Part shown: positions 49,687-55,814 of the stretch, one piece after another
Numbering within the stretch: the first letter of the stretch is position 1
How the letters are laid out: every line of letters begins with the position of its first letter
Source of the DNA: JANXYW01 sp031400455
GTDB taxonomy: Bacteria; Chloroflexota; Dehalococcoidia; DSTF01; JACRBR01
Assembly: GCA_031400455.1 (NCBI GenBank)
Contig: JANNPX010000027.1
Location: 1 to 55,814, forward strand
Direction: 5' to 3'
Length of the DNA: 55,814 nucleotides
Translations under genes and position numbers: made by a program
Notes under the pieces: model-generated
Told to the model about the DNA's origin: nothing
The model's database searches: none
The model's input: the letters and a program-made list of their open reading frames with translations, nothing else

Positions 49687-50382
49687 ATGCCCATTCGCGC
49701 GGTGCTCTTCGATGTCGGCGGCCCGATCAACACCGAGATCGAGCACGAGCGGCGCGTCGATGCCGCGATTCGTGCTGCGCTTGTTCGCGAGGGTGTTGCC
49801 GCGAACGAGAAGGAGTACGCCACCGCGTGCGCGTGGGCGGTCGAGCACTTCGCACCGGACGCGCATACGGCGATCATCTGGCGCCTTACGAAGGGCGACA
49901 TGAAGATATCCCCGCGTGTGTACGCTGCCTTCCGCGCGGCCATGCACGAGTGGCCGGCCTTCGAGTTGCGCGACGGCATCGGCGATGTGCTCGCGTGGTT
50001 GCACGAGCGCGGGCTGCTGCTCGGCCTCGCCGCGAACCAACCACACGCGACGCTCGACGTGCTCGATCAGCACGGCATCGGCCAGTACTTTCATCATCGC
50101 GAAGTGTCCGGCACGCACGGCTTCCGGAAGCCAGACGTGCGGTTGTTCCTGCGTTGTTGCGAAGACCTCGGCGTTGAGCCCGAAGAGTGCATCATGGTGG
50201 GCGACCGCATCGACAACGACATTGTCCCGGCGCGTGTGCTCGGCATGCGGACGGTGTTGTACTGCACCGGGCGGCATGCGGCGCAGGAGCCGCGATCCGC
50301 GGACGAAGTGCCGGACGCGGATGTGCGCAACGTGGCGGGACTGCGGGCGGTGCTCGAGATGATGCTTGGGGAGGTCCCGTAG
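49687..50382 (+). CDS. HAD-superfamily hydrolase
   Basis: A 231-aa HAD protein. Motif I is AVLFDVGGPINTE, in which the first Asp is present but the second is Gly (DVGG). The cap lies at about 20-100. Motif II is near LLGLAANQPHAT (Asn rather than Ser/Thr). Motif III Lys is in GFRKPDVRLFLRC, and motif IV in CIMVGDRIDNDIVPARVLGM. The missing second Asp is common in some HAD subgroups but may weaken phosphatase activity. ATG 49687 starts 14 nt after the amidase stop. Confidence 0.85.
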   Translation: MPIRAVLFDVGGPINTEIEHERRVDAAIRAALVREGVAANEKEYATACAWAVEHFAPDAHTAIIWRLTKGDMKISPRVYAAFRAAMHEWPAFELRDGIGDVLAWLHERGLLLGLAANQPHATLDVLDQHGIGQYFHHREVSGTHGFRKPDVRLFLRCCEDLGVEPEECIMVGDRIDNDIVPARVLGMRTVLYCTGRHAAQEPRSADEVPDADVRNVAGLRAVLEMMLGEVP

Positions 50383-50393
50383 ACGCCTCCGTA

Positions 50394-50415
50394 GCGCGGG
50401 CTTTCTAGCCCGCGC
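50394..50415. repeat. GCGCGGGCT palindromic intergenic element
   Basis: GCGCGGGCT (50394-50402) and AGCCCGCGC (50407-50415) form a perfect 9-bp stem with loop TTCT. A related hairpin (GGGCTGAAAAGCCC) follows near 50460 and an imperfect CGGCAAGAATCTTGCCG palindrome after that. No T-tract; probably an intergenic repeat cluster between the HAD gene and the recA promoter. Confidence 0.6.
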
Positions 50416-50570
50416 GAGGTTCGCCGTGAAGTCCGTCGCCGCCGACAAACACCCCACGGGCTGAAAAGCCCGCGCTGCGGCAAGAATCTTGCCGCTGCGC
50501 ATGCGCCCCGAGAGCTACAATACCCCCAGTCAGACCCACATCCGGCTTCGAGAGCGGCTTAACAAGATCA

Positions 50571-50635
50571 GAACAAACGTACTTGACAGCCGTTCGAGCG
50601 GCACGTATGATGGCCCGGTTATAGAGCGTATGTTC
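50571..50635 (+). promoter_or_regulatory. recA promoter with two SOS (LexA) box-like sites
   Basis: TTGACA (50583-50588), exactly 17 nt, TATGAT (50606-50611) is a near-consensus sigma-70 promoter. GAACAAACGTAC (50571-50582) abuts the -35 and GAGCGTATGTTC (50624-50635) lies just downstream of the start point. Each differs by one base from the Gram-positive-type LexA half-site pattern GAAC-N4-GTTC. LexA repression of recA is the expected reading. Confidence 0.7.
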
Positions 50636-50658
50636 TAACTCTGGCAGGAGGCTTGGCG

Positions 50659-51774
<1,116 letters not shown>

Positions 51775-51822
51775 CTCCGTTGGGATCGAGAGCTCGAATG
51801 AGGGCACTGAGGATCGCTGAGG

Positions 51823-51849
51823 AAGGGGCGCACATGAGGTGCGCCCCTT
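51823..51849 (+). terminator. Hairpin between recA and recX
   Basis: AAGGGGCGCAC (51823-51833) and GTGCGCCCCTT (51839-51849) form a perfect 11-bp stem with a 5-nt loop, about 50 nt after recA. Without a T-run it is likely a partial terminator or attenuator that lowers recX expression relative to recA (known for recA-recX in E. coli; inferred here). Confidence 0.6.
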
Positions 51850-51904
51850 GTGCGCCCATCGCTCCTTCCGGCGGCTGGGATCGCCTCCTGCGGAGCACAT
51901 CGCC

Positions 51905-52555
51905 ATGATCATCACCGCCGTCGAGTCGACCCGGAAGCGGCGTGGGCGCGTCGATGTGTACGTCGACGGAATCGTTGCGTTCGAGGTGGCACGTAGCACG
52001 GCTATCGCACGGCATCTGCGACCCGGTCTGGCCGTAGAAGCCGCCGAGATCGAAGCGATCGTTACCGCCGATCGGCGGCGCGCCGCGCTCGAAACGGCGG
52101 CGGCGATGCTTGCGCGGCGTCCTCACAGCGAGCGCGAAGTGCGGCGTCGCCTGATGCAGCGCCAGTTCGCGCCGCCGCTGGTGGACGAGACGGTCGCCCG
52201 CCTGCGCGAGTTGAAGCTGCTCGACGATGCCGAGTTCGCGCGCGCTTGGACGGAGTCGCGCGACCGAAGCAGCCCTCGCGGACGCCGGCTCATCGTGCAA
52301 GAACTCCGAGCTGCCGGCGTGGCGTCGACGACAGCTGCCGATGCCGCGTCGGAGGTCTCGGAGGAAGATGCGGCATACCGTGTGGCGGCGAAGAAGGCGC
52401 GGGCGCTGGCGTCGTGCGACTATCGGACGTTTCGCGACCGGCTGGGGTCGCACCTCCAACGCCGCGGCTTCGGCTGGGAGGTCGCCAGAGCGACCGTCGA
52501 TCGCACTTGGCGCGAATCGCACGAAGGTGCGAGCGCTGAAGACAGCTTCGACTAA
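51905..52555 (+). CDS. recX: Regulatory protein RecX
   Basis: A 216-aa modulator that binds RecA filaments and limits their activity. The N-terminal beta part is ITAVESTRKRRGRVDVYVDG. The three helical RecX repeats follow: AMLARRPHSEREVRRRLMQR, VARLRELKLLDDAEFARAW with RSSPRGRRLIVQELRAAGV, and a third with FRDRLGSHLQRRGFGWEVA. ATG 51905 matches the expected family start; the longer frame runs through the hairpin. It is separated from recA by 130 nt. Confidence 0.93.
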   Translation: MIITAVESTRKRRGRVDVYVDGIVAFEVARSTAIARHLRPGLAVEAAEIEAIVTADRRRAALETAAAMLARRPHSEREVRRRLMQRQFAPPLVDETVARLRELKLLDDAEFARAWTESRDRSSPRGRRLIVQELRAAGVASTTAADAASEVSEEDAAYRVAAKKARALASCDYRTFRDRLGSHLQRRGFGWEVARATVDRTWRESHEGASAEDSFD

Positions 52556-52594
52556 CCGATGCGCCGCCGAATCGCCGTGCGGTAGGCTGACCGC

Positions 52595-53716
52595 GTGAGC
52601 ATTCGCCCCGTGTTCCACCTCATGGCCCTGTTAGCTGGCGTTGCCGTGCTTGCTTCGTGCGGCAGCGACGGCAATGACGGCGGAGCATCGCCGTCGCCGG
52701 GTGGAGCGCTTCCCACCCGAGTCGCAGGTGGCACCCCGGCCAGCGGCGAAGGCTCGCTGATCATCAGCAAGCCGGAAGGACTCGTCGAATACAACATCAA
52801 GCGCGGCCGCGAGACGCCGCTGATCACGCCTGATACCCCAAGCACGTTCTTCCTCGACCCCGCCATCTCGCCGGATGGCGCCCGCATCGCCTACATCGTC
52901 CAGCCGCCGCCGGCCATCACGAATATCTGCGGCTCGGCGACGCCAACGCCACCTCCCGGCGCCCGGGCGGGTAGTGGCTGTGGCCTCTACGACGCCGGCT
53001 CCGACGTCTGGGTGGCGAACCGCGACGGATCCGACCCGCACGTGGTCTACGCTCACGCGCAGCCAAATCAGCTCGTCCGCTTCCCGCAGTGGCAGGACGA
53101 CGACACGATTCTCTTCGTCGCGCAGGAGATCGCCGTCGTGAACGGCGTCACCACCGTGTCCTACGTGTTGGAGCGCATCCCGGCGGGTAGCGGAGCGCGG
53201 ACGCGCGTTATCGAGGACGTGCTGGCGTTCGGAATGTCGCCGGATCGCAAGCGGCTGGCCTACGCGCGGTTGGCGCCTCAGACTGGCGAGACGCTGAATG
53301 CGGTCGACGTCGATGGTACGAACGAGGTGACCCTCGTCGGCATCGACCAGAACCTCAGCCCGTTCAACGTTCCGCGCTATTCGCCGGACGGCACGAAGAT
53401 CGCCTTCGCCTCCGCCGACCAAACAGGCGCCCGCGCACCGTCGTCGGCGTACGTATCGGCCGCCCCGTTGGGCCGCGCGCCAGCCCCGGTCCTCGATGGC
53501 CTGCCCGAAGACGTCTGGATCATCGATGCCAAGGGCGGTACGCCGGTACGAGTTGCCGACCTCAAGGAAGATCTCCCCGCCCTCGCGTGGGGCCCCGACG
53601 GCCAGCATATTTACGTCATCGGCGCAGCCGGACTCTACGACGTGAACGTCGAGACTGGGGCGGTGAGCCGGCTGGGTAGCGGCGCCTTCCACGCCCAGAT
53701 CGCTTGGGTGCCGTAG
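52595..53716 (+). CDS. Beta-propeller (PD40) lipoprotein
   Basis: A 373-aa protein. The signal ends in lipobox VLASC (Cys about residue 22) followed by a Gly/Ser/Asp linker. Propeller-type repeats include AISPDGARIAYIVQ, DVWVANRDGSDPHVVYA, FGMSPDRKRLAYARL, VPRYSPDGTKIAFASAD and ALAWGPDGQHIYVIG. It is similar in architecture to the lipoprotein at 37.8 kb. The GTG start is preceded at exactly 6 nt by TAGGCT (52583-52588), which may be a leaderless -10 box. Surface-bound; ligand unknown. Confidence 0.82.
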   Translation: MSIRPVFHLMALLAGVAVLASCGSDGNDGGASPSPGGALPTRVAGGTPASGEGSLIISKPEGLVEYNIKRGRETPLITPDTPSTFFLDPAISPDGARIAYIVQPPPAITNICGSATPTPPPGARAGSGCGLYDAGSDVWVANRDGSDPHVVYAHAQPNQLVRFPQWQDDDTILFVAQEIAVVNGVTTVSYVLERIPAGSGARTRVIEDVLAFGMSPDRKRLAYARLAPQTGETLNAVDVDGTNEVTLVGIDQNLSPFNVPRYSPDGTKIAFASADQTGARAPSSAYVSAAPLGRAPAPVLDGLPEDVWIIDAKGGTPVRVADLKEDLPALAWGPDGQHIYVIGAAGLYDVNVETGAVSRLGSGAFHAQIAWVP

Positions 53717-53839
53717 CAGTGGCTGGCCGCCGCAAGCGTAGATCCGAACGGACCAGAGATGCGAAGTAGTGCCCGGAGCAGTCCCGGGCGGGCCACGTGC
53801 CATGCCGCGGGCTCGAGGGTGACCGCTGCGTCGGTTTGC

Positions 53840-53869
53840 TTGACCGCCGGATCAGGGCGCCCGTATGAT
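53840..53869 (+). promoter_or_regulatory. Promoter of rny
   Basis: TTGACC (53840-53845), 18-nt spacer, TATGAT (53864-53869). The leader to ATG 53955 would be about 78 nt and includes the GAGAGG ribosome site. No riboswitch fold is recognised in it. Confidence 0.55.
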
Positions 53870-53954
53870 GCCGTCGTAGCTCGTTAACGTACAGGAAGGG
53901 TCGGGCTACAAGAGGGAGATTCAACAGCCAGATATTCGGAAAGAGAGGCTACCA

Positions 53955-55487
53955 ATGTCCGCCATCCTGGGCGTCGTAATCGGCGCCATCGTGGGATTGG
54001 CGGTCGGGGCTCTTCTTGGCTACGCACTCAAGCGTAGTTCAACCAAAGACCAGGAGCTGGAAGCCCAGCAGGCAGCGGCCAAGCTCCTGAGCGACGCGCA
54101 AGCACAGGAAAAGGAGATCCTCCTCAACGCCAAAGAGGAGGCCATTCAGGTCCGTGGACAGGCCGAGCAAGAGGGCAAGACACGCCGGGACGAAGTCCTT
54201 CGGCTTGAACAACGCGTTGCTAACCGGGAAGAGAACCTCGATCGCAAGTTAGATGCGCTCGAGCGCAGAGAAACCGCATTCGGCGAGAAAGAGCAGCAAC
54301 TCGAAGCTACTCGCGCCGAGATTGACGAGCTCCGCAAGGCCAAGATCGCCGAGGTCGAACGTGTCTCCGGTATGACCGGGCAAGAGGCGCGCGCCCTGCT
54401 GCTCCAGGAGCTGGAGCAGGAAATCCGCGACGAGGCGAACCGCATCGTCCGCACCCTGGAAGCCGAGGCGAAGGAAGAGGCTGACCGCCGCTCCCGCAGC
54501 ATCTTGGCGACCACGATGCAGCGGCTGATGAACGATGTCGTCACGGAGACGACAGTATCGGTCGTCCCCATCCCCAGCGACGACATGAAGGGCCGGATCA
54601 TCGGCCGTGAAGGCCGCAACATCCGTGCGCTCGAGAACGCCACCGGCGTCGACCTGATCATCGACGACACGCCGGATGCCGTCACCTTGTCGGCGTTCGA
54701 CCCTGTACGGCGCGAGATCGCCCGCGTGGCGCTGACGAAGCTGGTGCTCGACGGCCGCATCCACCCGACGCGCATCGAAGAGGTCGTCGAGAAGGCCAAG
54801 GCCGAAGTGGACGCCAGCATCAAGACCGCAGGCGAACAGGCGGCCATCGAAGCCGGCTGCCCGGGTCTGCACCCGGAGATCTTGAAGACGCTCGGCCGGC
54901 TCAAGTACCGCACGTCTTATGGCCAGAATCAGATCAAGCATGCGGTCGAGACGTCGTTCATCGCCGCCATGATCGCCACTGAGATCGGCGCCGATGTCAA
55001 CGTCTGCCGCCGCGGCGGCCTGCTGCACGACCTGGGCAAGGCCATCGACCACGAGATCGAGGGTACGCACGCCGCGCTGGGTGGCGAACTCGCCCGGCGT
55101 TACAACGTCACCCCGGCAGTCGTGCACTGTATCGAGGCGCACCACGAGGAGATCGAGGTCGAGTCGACCGAGGCCGTCATCGTGATGATTTCGGACGCCA
55201 TCAGCGGCAGCCGTCCCGGCGCCCGCCGCGAGACGCTGGAGCTGTACATCAAGCGCCTCGAAGCGCTAGAGAGCATCGCCAACAGCTTCAAGGGCGTCGA
55301 GAAGTCGTTCGCCATCCAGGCCGGCCGAGAGATCCGCATCATCGTCAAGCCGGACGAGATCGACGACCTCGACTCGATGCGGCTCGCGCGCGACGTCAGC
55401 AAAAAGATCGAGGAATCGATGGAGTACCCGGGCCAGATCAAGGTGACCGTCGTCCGCGAGACCCGCGCGAGCGAGTACGCGCGGTAG
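53955..55487 (+). CDS. rny: Ribonuclease Y
   Basis: A 510-aa membrane-anchored endoribonuclease that starts mRNA decay. The N-terminal membrane helix is ILGVVIGAIVGLAVGALLGY. A long coiled coil (about 30-190) is rich in Glu, Gln, Arg and Ala. The KH domain has DMKGRIIGREGRNIRALENA (about residues 210-230). The HD domain has GQNQIKHAVETSFIAAMIA and RRGGLLHDLGKAIDHEIEGT, the HD pair near residue 358. GQIKVTVVRETRASEYAR is the canonical C-terminus. Length is standard. It has its own promoter and terminator. Confidence 0.97.
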   Translation: MSAILGVVIGAIVGLAVGALLGYALKRSSTKDQELEAQQAAAKLLSDAQAQEKEILLNAKEEAIQVRGQAEQEGKTRRDEVLRLEQRVANREENLDRKLDALERRETAFGEKEQQLEATRAEIDELRKAKIAEVERVSGMTGQEARALLLQELEQEIRDEANRIVRTLEAEAKEEADRRSRSILATTMQRLMNDVVTETTVSVVPIPSDDMKGRIIGREGRNIRALENATGVDLIIDDTPDAVTLSAFDPVRREIARVALTKLVLDGRIHPTRIEEVVEKAKAEVDASIKTAGEQAAIEAGCPGLHPEILKTLGRLKYRTSYGQNQIKHAVETSFIAAMIATEIGADVNVCRRGGLLHDLGKAIDHEIEGTHAALGGELARRYNVTPAVVHCIEAHHEEIEVESTEAVIVMISDAISGSRPGARRETLELYIKRLEALESIANSFKGVEKSFAIQAGREIRIIVKPDEIDDLDSMRLARDVSKKIEESMEYPGQIKVTVVRETRASEYAR

Positions 55488-55514
55488 GGTTGTACGGCGA
55501 GAGATTCAGGTAGT

Positions 55515-55537
55515 AACGCGCGCCGTTTGGGCGCGCG
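55515..55537 (+). terminator. Intrinsic terminator of rny
   Basis: ACGCGCGCC (55515-55523) and GGCGCGCGT (55529-55537) form a perfect 9-bp stem, loop GTTTG, followed by TTCTGCTT. An extra A-T pair extends it. It starts 27 nt after the rny stop. Confidence 0.8.
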
Positions 55538-55558
55538 TTTCTGCTTGGGGCAGACGGA

Positions 55559-55814
55559 CTACTTGCGCTTGGCGCTGTTGTAAGCCGCAGCGGCGCGAAC
55601 CAGAGATGTCAGGGCCTTCGCATTGACGGTGTCGCCCTCGTGGAAATCGATCGCGCGGGTCTTCTTAGCTTCGAGGCCCGCGTTGAACAGATTGCCCGGA
55701 TCTGGGAGAGCGGCGCCCTGGAAGAAGTTGACCTTGATGTGGTCTTTGAAGCTGCCGACTGCGCACACCATGCCGTCTCGCGTCCAGACGCCGGTGTCCC
55801 ACTTCCACTCCTCG
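55559..55814 (-). CDS. DUF1801-domain protein, 5' end outside window
   Basis: The frame is open to the right edge, so at least 84 C-terminal residues are present, beginning EEWKWDTGVWTRDG. VCAVGSFKDHIKVNFFQGAA, LPDPGNLFNAGLEAKKTRAI and the C-terminal SLVRAAAAYN match the DUF1801 (YdhG-like) pattern of small cytosolic proteins, where a conserved FxxxxxHxxxxFF block is typical. The biochemical role is unknown. It is convergent with rny across the terminator. Confidence 0.78.
   Translation of the reverse strand, partial: EEWKWDTGVWTRDGMVCAVGSFKDHIKVNFFQGAALPDPGNLFNAGLEAKKTRAIDFHEGDTVNAKALTSLVRAAAAYNSAKRK

Overview
The window is GC-rich bacterial chromosome with dense coding, short intergenic gaps and GC-biased third codon positions. 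It holds one tRNA gene and no rRNA, transposase, integrase or CRISPR array. The gene set (recA-recX-rny order, a fused CobA-HemD, Met8-like/HemA/HemC clustering, many secreted PD40 lipoproteins, HD-GYP and LuxR regulators) fits a Chloroflexota bacterium, perhaps Dehalococcoidia- or Thermomicrobia-like. That placement is inference, not a measured result.

Layout. 1-830: minus-strand end of a secreted BatD-like protein and a coupled hypothetical. 1.0-2.3 kb: a three-gene regulator operon (MerR-like HTH protein, possible ANTAR protein, small protein) behind a promoter that overlaps a perfect inverted repeat. 2.4-8.2 kb: tetrapyrrole cluster (precorrin-2 dehydrogenase, hemA, hemC, cobA-hemD fusion, small membrane protein, hemB). 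8.2-13 kb: YqeK-like HD hydrolase, RmuC, PHP metallohydrolase, GNAT acetyltransferase, LarE. 13-19.2 kb: a GAF/HD-GYP sensor and two large secreted proteins that share a dockerin-like C-terminus. 19.3-24.1 kb: ligA, an alpha/beta hydrolase between two copies of an intergenic repeat, hisH and hisA. 24.3-31.5 kb: small proteins, dienelactone hydrolase, MBL hydrolase, hybrid histidine kinase, FliA/WhiG-type sigma factor with a coupled degenerate Gfo/Idh protein, csrA, tRNA(CAT). 31.6-38.9 kb: cyclase-family hydrolase divergent from a TetR regulator, a His-rich membrane/secreted protein that looks split by a frameshift, argS, a beta-propeller lipoprotein. 38.9-44.8 kb: three tandem paralogues joining a catalytically dead alpha/beta-hydrolase domain to a LuxR helix-turn-helix, then a SnoaL-cupredoxin lipoprotein, a membrane protein and a genuine alpha/beta hydrolase. 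44.9-50.4 kb: metH, amidase, HAD hydrolase. 50.5-55.8 kb: recA (with SOS-box-like sites), recX, a beta-propeller lipoprotein, rny and a partial DUF1801 protein.

How genes work together. The tetrapyrrole genes cover glutamyl-tRNA to uroporphyrinogen III (except HemL) and branch to precorrin-2/sirohydrochlorin. Corrinoid-dependent MetH would need a product of that branch. hisH and hisA act in adjacent histidine steps. recA/recX form an SOS unit. The most unusual parts are the dead-hydrolase LuxR triplet, the twin dockerin-tailed secreted proteins, the split His-rich protein, and a recurring leaderless promoter pattern: a TANNNT box 6-8 nt before the start codon of hemB, larE, ligA, hisH, hisA, metH and a lipoprotein gene.
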